Positions 26,522-35,090 of a stretch of 64,000 nt of DNA are shown here, one piece after another. Source of the DNA: Pedobacter frigoris (GTDB lineage Bacteria; Bacteroidota; Bacteroidia; Sphingobacteriales; Sphingobacteriaceae); NCBI RefSeq assembly GCF_005116445.1, contig NZ_SWBQ01000004.1:186001-250000 (forward strand), read 5' to 3'. Every line of letters begins with the position of its first letter. Positions within the stretch are counted from its first letter, which is position 1. The position numbers and the translations under genes are program-made. The notes beneath the pieces are model-generated. The model was not told the DNA's origin. It saw only the letters and a list, made by a program, of their open reading frames with translations, and did not search any database.

Positions 26522-27448
26522 CTACTGCTTTTCTAAAAAATCGCGGTAAGCTAATTTAATTCCTTCTTCCAATTCAATCTGGTGTTTCCAGCCTAATGCG
26601 TGAAGCTTAGAGACATCCATCAGTTTACGGGGAGTTCCGTCTGGTTTCGAACTGTCAAAAGTAAGTTCGCCTTCAAACCCAACAATCTTATTAATGACTA
26701 AAGCAAGATCTTTAATGCTCAGGTCTTTTCCTGTCCCAACATTTAAAAACCCCGGCTCATCATATTCCTGCATTAAAAAATAACAGGCATCAGCGAGGTC
26801 ATCGGCAAAAAGAAACTCACGCATAGGAGAACCGGATCCCCAGATCACAACTTCAGTTGCACCATTTAATTTTGCTTCATGAAACTTGCGGATCAGAGCA
26901 GGTAGCACATGCGAATTCTGAGGGTGGTAGTTGTCATTGTAACCGTAGAGGTTGGTGGGCATCACAGATATGAAGTTACAGCCATATTGCGCACGGTAAG
27001 CGTCGGCCATTTTAATGCCGGCAATCTTCGCGATGGCATAAGGCTCATTAGTTGCCTCCAGGAGACCTGTAAGCAGGTAGTCCTCTCTCAATGGCTGAGG
27101 AGCCATTTTAGGATAAATACAGCTTGAACCCAAAAACATCAGTTTTTTAACGCCTGTTTTATAAGCATTGTGGATCACATTATTCTGTATAGAAAGATTT
27201 TCATAAAGAAAATCTGCCCTGTAGGTATTGTTGGCAACAATACCTCCAACTTTGGCTGCTGCTAAAAATACATATGCAGGCTTCTCCGCTTCAAAGAAAT
27301 CTGTTACGTCCTGCTGGTTACGCAAGTCTAGCTCAGAAGAAGTTCTGACTAACAAATTACTATAACCTTCTTTGATAAGCTTACGGTAAATGGCTGATCC
27401 AACCATGCCGCGATGACCTGCTACGAATATTTTTGCGCTCTTTTCCAC
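26522..27448 (-). CDS. fcl: GDP-L-fucose synthase
   Basis: 308 residues of the extended short-chain dehydrogenase fold. The NADPH loop GHRGMVG, the catalytic Ser in LGSSCIYP, and the YxxxK pair in YAIAKIAG are present, as is the family-typical ASELDLRNQ-like segment (SSELDLRN). The enzyme performs epimerisation and reduction of GDP-4-keto-6-deoxymannose to GDP-L-fucose for surface glycans. Its usual partner gmd is not in the window. A remnant of a fucosidase (GH95) lies 7 kb away but is not linked by operon. Confidence 0.95.
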   Translation of the reverse strand: MEKSAKIFVAGHRGMVGSAIYRKLIKEGYSNLLVRTSSELDLRNQQDVTDFFEAEKPAYVFLAAAKVGGIVANNTYRADFLYENLSIQNNVIHNAYKTGVKKLMFLGSSCIYPKMAPQPLREDYLLTGLLEATNEPYAIAKIAGIKMADAYRAQYGCNFISVMPTNLYGYNDNYHPQNSHVLPALIRKFHEAKLNGATEVVIWGSGSPMREFLFADDLADACYFLMQEYDEPGFLNVGTGKDLSIKDLALVINKIVGFEGELTFDSSKPDGTPRKLMDVSKLHALGWKHQIELEEGIKLAYRDFLEKQ

Positions 27449-27465
27449 TTGAATTTTTATGGGTA

Positions 27466-27473
27466 CAAAAGTA
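27466..27473 (-). promoter_or_regulatory. -7 promoter box of fcl
   Basis: Minus-strand TACTTTTG matches TAnnTTTG, 17 bp before the ATG. Confidence 0.42.
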
Positions 27474-27544
27474 TGAAATCCTTTCGTTATTTGATATGGC
27501 TGTCAACCCGATACTGAAAAACGAGTTCGGCGCAAGCTATACGA

Positions 27545-27586
27545 AAGATCTCTTGAACTTTGCACAAACAAAAGAGAGTTCTCTCC
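27545..27586. repeat. degenerate copy of the 13-nt-loop palindrome family (copy C)
   Basis: AAGATCTCTTG, a 13-nt loop AACTTTGCACAAA, then CAAAAGAGAGTTCTCTCC. The left inner arm and loop ends match the copies at 33199 and 43186, while the right arm carries insertions and the outer arms are eroded. It lies in the 219-bp gap between fcl and trmB. Confidence 0.55.
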
Positions 27587-27599
27587 TTGGTTCGGTCAC

Positions 27600-27646
27600 G
27601 TAGTGTAAGAAGGATGATGTAGCGTAAGAAGTTTTGCATAGATTTG
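27600..27646 (+). promoter_or_regulatory. direct repeat and -7 box upstream of trmB
   Basis: GTAGTGTAAGAAG (27600-27612) and GTAGCGTAAGAAG (27619-27631) differ at one base and lie 19 bp apart. They are followed by TAGATTTG (27639-27646), a TAnnTTTG match 21 bp before the trmB GTG start. The repeats cover the -33 region and could bind a regulator. Confidence 0.4.
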
Positions 27647-27667
27647 TCATTAAAATTCAAATAAGCA

Positions 27668-28318
27668 GTGGGTAAAGACAAATTAAGAAAATTTGCAGAA
27701 ATCGATACCTTTCCAAATGTTTATCAGCTTGATGAAGGGAAAGCATTAAAAGGAAAATGGGTAGCAGATCATTTTAAGAACACCAATCCTGTGGTGCTGG
27801 AACTGGCCTGTGGTAAAGGGGAGTACTCCGTGGGCCTTGCAAAGCTTTTTCCGGAGAGAAACTTTATCGGTGTAGACCTCAAAGGCAATCGGATCTGGAG
27901 AGGAGCGCGTACCGGTATGGATGAAGGTATACACAATCTGGCTTTTTTACGAATCCAGATAGAGGATATTATGGATTATTTTGAAGCAGGGGAGATCGAT
28001 GAAATATGGATTACTTTTCCAGATCCTCAGCCACAGGATAGCAGAGAGAAAAAGAGACTTACCTTTCCTGCATTTCTCGATCGCTATAAAGTACTGTTGA
28101 AAAAGGGAGGTAAAGTAAACCTGAAAACAGATAATGATGGCTTACACGCCTATACCATAGAGAAGGTCGCCGAACTGGGATTGATTACTCATAAAAAGAC
28201 CGAGGAACTGTATAAATCTGAATATGCGGATGCGGTACTTTCCATCAAAACACATTACGAAAGAATCTATCTTAAACACGATAAAAATATTAATTACATA
28301 CAATTCTCCTTTGAATAA
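27668..28318 (+). CDS. trmB: tRNA (guanine-N7)-methyltransferase
   Basis: 216 residues starting with GTG. The SAM-binding ELACGKGEYSVGLA, the NFIGVDLKGNRIWRGA strand and the substrate motif ITFPDPQPQDSREKKRL are standard TrmB features. It makes m7G46 in the variable loop of tRNAs. Its TAA shares a base with the ATG of the next gene (TAATG), placing it first in an operon with an alkyltransferase-like protein, an AhpD-like protein and a 3-methyladenine glycosylase. Confidence 0.93.
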   Translation: MGKDKLRKFAEIDTFPNVYQLDEGKALKGKWVADHFKNTNPVVLELACGKGEYSVGLAKLFPERNFIGVDLKGNRIWRGARTGMDEGIHNLAFLRIQIEDIMDYFEAGEIDEIWITFPDPQPQDSREKKRLTFPAFLDRYKVLLKKGGKVNLKTDNDGLHAYTIEKVAELGLITHKKTEELYKSEYADAVLSIKTHYERIYLKHDKNINYIQFSFE

Positions 28319-28644
28319 TGGAACAGTCATTCTATGATCAGGTATTTGAGCTGGTAAAGCTGATTCCGAAAGGAAGGGTCACTTCTTATGGAGCAATCGC
28401 CAAAGGCCTTGGTTCCGGAGGGTCAGCAAGAATGGTGGGCTATGCGATGAGCAATGCACATCTTGCCGCATCACCTATACCTGCACATAGAGTCGTAAAC
28501 AGTAGTGGGTTATTAACTGGGAAATTTCATTTTTCAGAGCCAAACCTCATGCAGGAGCTCCTGGAAAAGGAAGGGGTTGTTGTCAAAGATGATAAGATCC
28601 AGAATTTTAAAAAGCATTTCTGGGATCCGCTGGTAGAATTGTAG
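28318..28644 (+). CDS. alkyltransferase-like protein (ATL; MGMT fold without active Cys)
   Basis: 108 residues equal to the DNA-binding domain of O6-alkylguanine-DNA alkyltransferase, with VTSYGAIAKGLG (helix-turn-helix) and RMVGYAMSNA. The active-site motif PCHRV reads PAHRVV (Pro55-Ala56-His57-Arg58), so the alkyl-accepting Cys is replaced by Ala. ATL proteins bind O6-alkylguanine and pass the lesion to nucleotide excision repair instead of reversing it. The overlap with trmB and nearness to tag suggest a small alkylation-repair operon. Confidence 0.9.
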   Translation: MEQSFYDQVFELVKLIPKGRVTSYGAIAKGLGSGGSARMVGYAMSNAHLAASPIPAHRVVNSSGLLTGKFHFSEPNLMQELLEKEGVVVKDDKIQNFKKHFWDPLVEL

Positions 28645-28663
28645 CAAAATAACAGGAAGGATT

Positions 28664-29005
28664 ATGGCAAAATTAGTAGAAGAATTTAACGACTATCGCA
28701 CTAAAATGAACGATAGGATCATGGAAACTGCAAATACCAATATCAAACGGTTTTTTGCACTCGACACAACCACCTATGCGGATGGTGCGCTTAATGTAAA
28801 GACCAAGGAGATGCTGGGTCTGGTTGCTTCTATGGTATTGAGGTGTGATGACTGTATTAAGTACCACCTTGAAAAATGCCATAACGAAGGCGTGAGTAAT
28901 GAAGAAATCAACGAGGTCTTTATGATAGCTAACCTCGTTGGCGGATCAATCGTGATCCCTCATTATCGTCGCGCTGTTGAATATTGGGATGAACTTAGTC
29001 TTTAA
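28664..29005 (+). CDS. carboxymuconolactone decarboxylase / AhpD-like protein
   Basis: 113 residues, all-helical, with the AhpD-type redox motif CDDCIKYHL (Cys61, Cys64, His68) in the central helix and the family end VGGSIVIPHYRRAVEYW. AhpD-like proteins are thiol peroxidase/reductase partners. Between two DNA-repair genes (19 bp after ATL, 6 bp before tag) it may protect against peroxides or electrophiles, which is inference. Confidence 0.87.
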   Translation: MAKLVEEFNDYRTKMNDRIMETANTNIKRFFALDTTTYADGALNVKTKEMLGLVASMVLRCDDCIKYHLEKCHNEGVSNEEINEVFMIANLVGGSIVIPHYRRAVEYWDELSL

Positions 29006-29011
29006 TGAATT

Positions 29012-29572
29012 ATGGAAAATATAATCAGATGCGACTGGTGCGGTTCAGACCCGTTGTACGTAAAATACCATGATGAAGAATGGGGGAAGCCCGTTTATGA
29101 TGATAAGATACTGTTTGAGTTTTTGATTTTAGAAGGTGCACAGGCAGGACTAAGCTGGATCACTATTCTCAAAAGAAGAGAAGGCTACAGAAAAGCATTT
29201 GCCGGGTTTGATGTAAATAAGGTTGCTGCATTTGATGAAAAGGATGTGGAGCGGCTAATGAATGATCCGGGGGTCGTTAGAAATCGTTTGAAGGTTCTCG
29301 CAGCGATCAACAATGCAAAGCTTTTTATAAATATCCAGGAGGAATTTGGATCTTTCTCTAATTACATGTGGGGCTATCTGCCCGATAAGAAGCCCATTCA
29401 AAATCAAGTAGTCACCATGAAAGATATACCTGCGCGGACTGAGTTATCCGATGCAATTAGCAAGGATATGAAGAATCGGGGATTTAAATTTTTTGGAACT
29501 ACAATCTGTTACGCACACATGCAGGCTACCGGAATGGTGAATGACCATAAACTGAGTTGCGTGAGCAGATAA
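29012..29572 (+). CDS. tag: DNA-3-methyladenine glycosylase I
   Basis: 186 residues. The zinc ligands match E. coli Tag in order and spacing: Cys7, His20 (YVKYHDEEWG), and the terminal His and Cys in MVNDHKLSC. The catalytic Glu41 lies in LEGAQAGLSW. It removes 3-methyladenine from alkylated DNA. It is the last gene of the trmB operon and converges with a hypothetical gene 2 bp after its stop, with no obvious terminator between. Confidence 0.94.
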   Translation: MENIIRCDWCGSDPLYVKYHDEEWGKPVYDDKILFEFLILEGAQAGLSWITILKRREGYRKAFAGFDVNKVAAFDEKDVERLMNDPGVVRNRLKVLAAINNAKLFINIQEEFGSFSNYMWGYLPDKKPIQNQVVTMKDIPARTELSDAISKDMKNRGFKFFGTTICYAHMQATGMVNDHKLSCVSR

Positions 29573-29574
29573 CA

Positions 29575-30261
29575 TTATTTCCTCATTGAATTATAAGCAG
29601 CTACAAAGGCCCTGAGTAATTTGGCATCAAAAGCTTCGGTCGCATTGATGCGTTCCGCAAGATCCTCATCATTATTTAGCTTTTGCAAAAGCACGGTCTT
29701 GATGAGCTGGGTCTTTGCTGCGGTGGCAGCGCCTTCAACAGGTAGCTCCTGGATAGGTCCGGTTCCTGGTTTTTCAAGAAAATAAGCAACTGGTAGTACT
29801 GTTCTGCCCTGTGTTTCTTCACTGCTGCGCCTGCCGCCACCAAATGTGATTCCGCCTCCTACACCACCAAAACCTCCTGTTCTGCCTCCTATGCTGATAT
29901 TAGGTCTTACTTTAGCCCTTTTTACCTGAGGCTCTTCAGCGGTTGTATTTCCGCCAATGGCATACAAATTAACAACACCCTGCTCCACCAGTTTGAAGAA
30001 CCGGTATTCCATTTTCTTTTTTACCACAATCGGCTTGCTGACATAAGTTTCGCCATTCCACACGAATTCTTTAATGTCCTTGGCATTATACTGGGCCAGA
30101 GATTCATCATCGTTTTTAAGAATGACACTTGAAAAGTTTGTGCCTTTGATAGTTCCGCGCACAAAATTCCCCGGACTGATCATCACTACATCCTGTGCAT
30201 TGGCCCAAATGCAGCTTAATGTGAGTACAAATAGAATAAGAAGTGTCTTTGTAGATTTCAT
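29575..30261 (-). CDS. uncharacterised secreted protein with Gly-rich segment
   Basis: 228 residues from ATG at 30261 (MKSTKTLL); a TTG nine bases upstream is less likely. A signal peptide ends at ANAQ. The first half has a beta-rich pattern (MISPGNFVRGTIKG, YRFFKLVEQGVVNLYAIGG), followed by a glycine/arginine-rich stretch (about 120-150) and an alpha-helical C-terminus (LLRAFVAAYNSMRK). I do not recognise a family. Divergent from polA. Confidence 0.72.
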   Translation of the reverse strand: MKSTKTLLILFVLTLSCIWANAQDVVMISPGNFVRGTIKGTNFSSVILKNDDESLAQYNAKDIKEFVWNGETYVSKPIVVKKKMEYRFFKLVEQGVVNLYAIGGNTTAEEPQVKRAKVRPNISIGGRTGGFGGVGGGITFGGGRRSSEETQGRTVLPVAYFLEKPGTGPIQELPVEGAATAAKTQLIKTVLLQKLNNDEDLAERINATEAFDAKLLRAFVAAYNSMRK

Positions 30262-30325
30262 AATGACCAAATAACGGAAATTATTAGAGTATTAGTACCT
30301 TTATCCAAACAACAATAGTTAAACA

Positions 30326-30357
30326 GATGAAACCATCATCTTGATGATAGCTTCATC
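30326..30357. repeat. interrupted palindrome in the polA leader
   Basis: GATGAA-ACC-ATCATC-TT-GATGAT-AGC-TTCATC: two perfect 6-bp stems separated by a 3/3 internal loop with a 2-nt turn, ending 26 bp before the polA start. It could be an operator or an RNA hairpin. Confidence 0.55.
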
Positions 30358-30383
30358 ACCGAAGAAAAACAAACAATAAACAG

Positions 30384-33194
30384 ATGAAAAAACTTTTCCT
30401 TCTTGACGGCATGGCGCTGATTTACAGAGCACATTTTGCATTGAGCAAAAATCCCCGTTTTACATCTACAGGTATCAATACCTCGGCGGTAATGGGTTTT
30501 GCCAATACTTTGTTGGAAGTATTAAAAAAGGAAAAGCCTACACATATCGCAGTTGTTTTTGATACCGAGGCTCCTACGGAAAGACATACTGATTTTGAAG
30601 CTTACAAAGCACACAGACAGGCCATGCCTGAGGATCTGGCTACGGCCTTACCTTATGTATGTAAGCTGATTGAGGGTTTTGGTATCCCTGTCATTACTAA
30701 AGATGGTTATGAAGCTGATGATATCATTGGCACACTTGCCAAAGAAGGAGAGCGCCAGGGATTTCAGGTATACTGTATGACCCCTGATAAGGATTTTGCA
30801 CAGCTGGTATCAGAAAACATTTTCATTTATAAACCTGCCAGAATGGGCAATGATATGGAAGTGTTGGGCGTGCCGGAAATACTGGCCAAGTGGGAAATAG
30901 AAAATGTAGAGCAGGTAATTGATATTCTTGGGCTTTGGGGCGATGCCGTAGACAACATTCCGGGTATTCCGGGTGTGGGCGAAAAAACGGCAAAGACGTT
31001 GATCAAACAATATGGTTCAGTAGAAAATATCATTGCCAATGCACATGAGCTGAAAGGCAAGCTCCGTGAAAATGTGGAAACGTATGCTGAGCAGGGAATG
31101 ATCTCTAAAAAACTAGCAACAATACTTTTAAATGTGCCTGTTGAGTTTGATGAGCAATCTTTATTGCTGGAAGAACCAAGCAGAGAACTGCTGGAACCTC
31201 TTTTTGCTGAACTCGAATTCAGAACCATTGGAAAGCGAGTATTTGGAGAGAGTTTCAGTGTAAATGATGCAAAAGGTGGCGCAGGTATGCAAACAGATCT
31301 TTTTGGCAATGCAGTAGAACAGCCTGAAAGTAAATCAAAAGTGTTTGTGGCTACACCCGAAATGTTTGACCAGCCTGCCGCAAAAACCATTGAAAATACA
31401 CCTCACGACTATAAATTAATTGACACCCCTGAACTCCGCAAAGAGCTCATAAGCCTGTTGCTCCAACAGGAAAGTATATCTTTTGATACCGAAACTACCG
31501 GAACGGATGCTAACCTTGCAGATCTTGTGGGTTTATCTTTCAGTTTTAAACCAGGTGAAGGCTATTACATACCTGTCCCTGAAAACAGGGACGTGGCACA
31601 ATTGATCGTAGATGAATTCAAGGTAGTCTGGGAGAACGAAAATATAGCTAAGATTGGTCAGAATATCAAGTATGATATGCTGATCCTGATGTGGTATGGT
31701 GTTGCTATTAAAGGAAAGCTCTTTGATACGATGCTGGCGCATTACCTGATAGATCCTGATACAAGACACAATATGGACGTGCTGTCAGAGAATTACCTGA
31801 ACTATTCTCCGATTTCCATCACTACACTAATCGGTCCCAAAGGAAAAAACCAAGGGACCATGCGTGATGTGCCGGTAGAGAAGGTAGTAGACTATGCTGC
31901 AGAAGATGCTGATGTGACTTTACAATTGGCAAATACTTTCAGACCGATGCTCACAACGTTAAATGCGGAACAACTGGCTACTGATGTTGAAAACCCCCTG
32001 ATTTACGTACTTGCTGATATTGAAAAGGAAGGGGTACGGATAGACATGGATACGCTGATCAACTATTCAAAAGAGCTGGAGCTGGACATCAGAAGATTTG
32101 AGCAGAATGTATATGATAAATGCGGAATTAAATTTAACCTGGCCTCACCTAAACAACTGGGGGAGGTTTTGTTTGATAAATTACAATTGGATCCTAAGGC
32201 AAAGAAAACCAAAACCGGGCAATACCAGACCGGAGAAGATGTGTTGCTTGCACTGGCGAACAAAAGTGATATTGTAAAAGATATCCTTGATTTTCGTCAG
32301 TTGCAGAAGCTAAAATCTACCTATGTGGATGCACTGCCGTTGCTGGTCAACCCTAAGACGGGAAGGGTGCATACCAGCTATAATCAGGCCGTAGCAGCTA
32401 CCGGAAGATTGAGCTCTAACAATCCGAATTTACAGAACATTCCTATTCGTACCGAGCGAGGCAGAGAGGTGAGGAAAGCTTTTATCCCACGAGATGAAAA
32501 CCACATCCTGTTGTCTGCAGATTATTCGCAGATAGAATTGAGGATCATTGCGGACATCAGCAAAGAAGAAAATATGCTGGATGCCTTCAATAAAGGTATA
32601 GATATTCACACGGCTACAGCGGCAAAGGTATATGGTATCTCTATTGAAGAAGTAGATAGCACCCAGCGTAGAAATGCAAAGGCGGTCAACTTCGGGATTA
32701 TCTATGGTCAATCTGCATTTGGTTTATCTCAGAACCTGGGGATACCACGTAAGGAAGCTGCTGAAATCATTGAACAATATTTTGCGCAATATCCCGGAAT
32801 TAAAAAATACATGTCAGACACCATGAACTTTGCCAGGGAGAATGGATTTGTAGAGACGATCCTAGGCCGTAGAAGATATCTGAGAGACATCAATTCAGCT
32901 AACCAGACAGTAAGAGGCTTTGCAGAGCGAAATGCGATTAACGCACCTATACAAGGCTCTGCTGCCGATATGATCAAAGTAGCTATGATCAATATCCATA
33001 AAGACATTAAAGATCGGGGATTGCAGTCTAAAATGACCATGCAGGTACATGATGAGTTGGTGTTTGATGTGTTAAAGACCGAGGTAGAGGAGATGAAAGA
33101 GATCATTGCACATCGCATGAAGACGGCTATTAAAACTACCGTGCCGATTGAAATAGAGATTGGTCAGGGTGAAACCTGGTTGGCTGCGCATTAG
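30384..33194 (+). CDS. polA: DNA polymerase I
   Basis: 936 residues with all three domains: 5'-3' exonuclease (about 1-300; LDGMALIYRAHFAL and EADDIIGTLA), 3'-5' proofreading exonuclease with intact acidic residues (FDTETTG near 367, IGQNIKYDML, YAAEDADVTL), and the family A polymerase with motif A DYSQIELRI (Asp713), motif B RRNAKAVNFGIIYG and motif C QVHDELVFDV (Asp890). It performs nick translation, Okazaki fragment processing and repair. Single gene, ended by a long perfect palindrome (33199-33273) shared with the convergent hydrolase gene. Confidence 0.97.
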   Translation: MKKLFLLDGMALIYRAHFALSKNPRFTSTGINTSAVMGFANTLLEVLKKEKPTHIAVVFDTEAPTERHTDFEAYKAHRQAMPEDLATALPYVCKLIEGFGIPVITKDGYEADDIIGTLAKEGERQGFQVYCMTPDKDFAQLVSENIFIYKPARMGNDMEVLGVPEILAKWEIENVEQVIDILGLWGDAVDNIPGIPGVGEKTAKTLIKQYGSVENIIANAHELKGKLRENVETYAEQGMISKKLATILLNVPVEFDEQSLLLEEPSRELLEPLFAELEFRTIGKRVFGESFSVNDAKGGAGMQTDLFGNAVEQPESKSKVFVATPEMFDQPAAKTIENTPHDYKLIDTPELRKELISLLLQQESISFDTETTGTDANLADLVGLSFSFKPGEGYYIPVPENRDVAQLIVDEFKVVWENENIAKIGQNIKYDMLILMWYGVAIKGKLFDTMLAHYLIDPDTRHNMDVLSENYLNYSPISITTLIGPKGKNQGTMRDVPVEKVVDYAAEDADVTLQLANTFRPMLTTLNAEQLATDVENPLIYVLADIEKEGVRIDMDTLINYSKELELDIRRFEQNVYDKCGIKFNLASPKQLGEVLFDKLQLDPKAKKTKTGQYQTGEDVLLALANKSDIVKDILDFRQLQKLKSTYVDALPLLVNPKTGRVHTSYNQAVAATGRLSSNNPNLQNIPIRTERGREVRKAFIPRDENHILLSADYSQIELRIIADISKEENMLDAFNKGIDIHTATAAKVYGISIEEVDSTQRRNAKAVNFGIIYGQSAFGLSQNLGIPRKEAAEIIEQYFAQYPGIKKYMSDTMNFARENGFVETILGRRRYLRDINSANQTVRGFAERNAINAPIQGSAADMIKVAMINIHKDIKDRGLQSKMTMQVHDELVFDVLKTEVEEMKEIIAHRMKTAIKTTVPIEIEIGQGETWLAAH

Positions 33195-33198
33195 CAGG

Positions 33199-33273
33199 CG
33201 TCATCTCGATCTCTGAGAGAGATCTCTTGTTCAGGTATAGTTCAAGAGATCTCTCTCAGAGATCGAGATGACG
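33199..33273. repeat. 31-bp perfect inverted repeat with 13-nt loop (copy A)
   Basis: Arms 33199-33229 and 33243-33273 are exact reverse complements over 31 bp, running from CGTCATCTCGA at the outside to GATCTCTTG at the loop. The loop is TTCAGGTATAGTT (reverse AACTATACCTGAA). It begins 5 bp after the polA stop and ends 5 bp before the stop of the convergent hydrolase gene. It could end transcription from both sides, though no T run follows. It is clearly related to the copy at 43186. Confidence 0.85.
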
Positions 33274-33277
33274 AATC

Positions 33278-33955
33278 CTACAATTCAATTGTCTCGCCGA
33301 TTCCCGGAAGAAGCAAGGTTTTGTTCTCTCTTTTAAATTTAGCTACTGCATCTTCTGTATCTATCTGAATAGGAGGGAATGTATTATAATGTACACCGAC
33401 TATCTTGTTACACTCCAGGTATTTTGTGGCAATAAGCGCATCATCTACATCCATGGTATAGTGTCCGCCTATCGGAAGAATTGTATAATCCAGGTTGTAA
33501 AGATCAGCAAGGAGCTTCATTTCCATAGTCAATGCAGTATCGCCGGCGTAATAAATAGATTTTCCTTCAAGTTCGAATACAAATCCGGCAGGGTTTCCAC
33601 CATAGCTTTCATCTGGATTAGAGCTGCTGTGTACCGCCCAAACTGTGCGCAGTGTTCCGAAGTCAAATTTAGCTTTGCCAAAGTTGATATCAGTCACATT
33701 TTTTACCCCTTGTTTCGTGATCCAAGAAGCAACTTCTACCATGGCAATTACCTGTGCTCCGGTCTGATTGGCAATCTGTACCAGGTCGGCAACATGATCT
33801 CCGTGGCCATGACTTACCAGGATATAATCAGCTTCTATAGCCTTTATATCTACATCTTTTGCCAGTGGATTGTGTGAAATGAAAGGATCAAAAAGAAACT
33901 TTTTGCCATCTGCAACTATGGAGAAGCAGGATTGGCCATAATAGGTGAATTTCAT
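33278..33955 (-). CDS. metal-dependent hydrolase, UPF0173 (metallo-beta-lactamase fold)
   Basis: 225 residues, with the metal motif HGHGDH as His49-x-His51-x-Asp53-His54 in VSHGHGDHVAD, plus YYAGDTALT and GGHYTMDVDDA further on. Members of UPF0173 are small metallo-hydrolases of unknown substrate. The gene follows ebfC by 11 bp on the same strand, so the two are likely cotranscribed. Confidence 0.88.
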   Translation of the reverse strand: MKFTYYGQSCFSIVADGKKFLFDPFISHNPLAKDVDIKAIEADYILVSHGHGDHVADLVQIANQTGAQVIAMVEVASWITKQGVKNVTDINFGKAKFDFGTLRTVWAVHSSSNPDESYGGNPAGFVFELEGKSIYYAGDTALTMEMKLLADLYNLDYTILPIGGHYTMDVDDALIATKYLECNKIVGVHYNTFPPIQIDTEDAVAKFKRENKTLLLPGIGETIEL

Positions 33956-33966
33956 GATTTTTTAGA

Positions 33967-34272
33967 TTATCCGCCAAACATACCACCAAGACCACCAAGC
34001 ATGTCTTTTGTCGCCGACTGCATTTCTGCAGCGCTTACCTGATCAGCTTGTGTAAGGGCCTTATTGATAGCTGTTAATAAAAGTTCTTCTAACTCTTCCT
34101 TGTCTGCCTGTTTGTAAAACTGCTCATCAATTTCTACCGATGTAATTGTTTTATTGGCTGTAGCGGTGATCTTAATAGCTCCGCCTTCCACTTCACCAAA
34201 TACAGAAACGGTATCCAGGCGTTTTTTTATTTCATCAGCCTTTTGCTGGGCTGCCATTAATTTATCGAACAT
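33967..34272 (-). CDS. YbaB/EbfC family nucleoid-associated protein
   Basis: 101 residues: MFDKLMAAQQKADEIKKRL at the start, a beta-rich middle (GGAIKITATANKTITSVEID) and the C-terminal tail GLGGMFGG, all standard for the YbaB/EbfC DNA-binding family. The protein forms a tweezer-like dimer that binds DNA. Usually linked to dnaX/recR; here it is upstream of a UPF0173 hydrolase instead. Confidence 0.9.
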   Translation of the reverse strand: MFDKLMAAQQKADEIKKRLDTVSVFGEVEGGAIKITATANKTITSVEIDEQFYKQADKEELEELLLTAINKALTQADQVSAAEMQSATKDMLGGLGGMFGG

Positions 34273-34329
34273 ATGCTTCGTGTTTATTTTAAAAACGAAA
34301 TTAAGGCAAATTGGTTTAAAGTAAATGCA

Positions 34330-34887
34330 TTATTTGAAAGACTGTGCAAAACCCAGTGTTTTGCCTGCTTGTATATTAAATTCCAGAATCTTATCGCCGT
34401 ATTTTATTTTGCATTTCCCCCCTGTCTTATTTTTAATAAAACCCGAGACTATTTTTCCGTTTTTCCATTGCAAATCAACAACAAAATTTCCGCGTGCAAC
34501 TAAACCTTTTATGTGACCATCTTTCCATGTTTTTGGAACAGCGGGCAATAGTTCAATAAAATCTTCGTGGCTCTGCAGTAGCATTTCTGCCATTCCGGCT
34601 ATCACCCCAAAATTTCCATCAATCTGAAATGGTGGAAAAGCGTCAAACATATTGTAATAGGTACCACCTCCTGAATCATATTTTGTATCCATATCATTAG
34701 TAGGTCGCAAATGATTATTTAAAATGCTCAAGGCTCTGTCACCATCATGAAGACGTGCCCATAATGCAATCTTCCAGGCAAAGGTCCATCCTACACCACC
34801 ATCACCTCTGGCTTCCAATGATTTTTTGACAGCATTGGCCAATGCAGGTGTTTTATAAACAGTAATTTCATTACCTGGGTATAACAT
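34330..34887 (-). pseudogene. C-terminal remnant of a GH95-type alpha-L-fucosidase
   Basis: 185 codons match only the C-terminal quarter of GH95 enzymes, whose usual length is about 750-830 residues. The opening LYPGNEIT continues the family block (HVSHLYGLYPGN), and GWTFAWKIALWARLHDG, PPFQIDGNFG and IELLPAVP are family hallmarks. An in-frame TAA lies 15 bp upstream of the first ATG and no earlier part of the enzyme is present, so the catalytic core was deleted. The sequence is otherwise clean of stops, suggesting recent decay. Confidence 0.82.
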
Positions 34888-35090
34888 TGGTTTAAATGAT
34901 CTTTACTCTAAAGTATTTGGTATGAATAACAAACATAATACAAATTTTACCGAAAAACATCCTCATTATTAGCAGACCGTTACATGCTAAAATTGCTTAA
35001 TGTTTTGCTTGAAATGAAGAGGTTTTTTAAGTATATATGCTTTATTTTGAATTGCTTTTTCGGTGTAAATTAATTTTATAAAAAAGGCTA
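34888..35090. other. AT-rich intergenic stretch at the GH95 break
   Basis: 203 bp with no coding signal in any frame that I can support. It joins the broken 5' edge of the fucosidase remnant to the promoter region of the next gene. No repeat ends or insertion-sequence features were seen. Confidence 0.5.

Noticed and set aside
33199-33273. CRISPR or tandem repeat array
   Set aside because: Only one palindromic unit here; no regularly spaced repeats or spacers.
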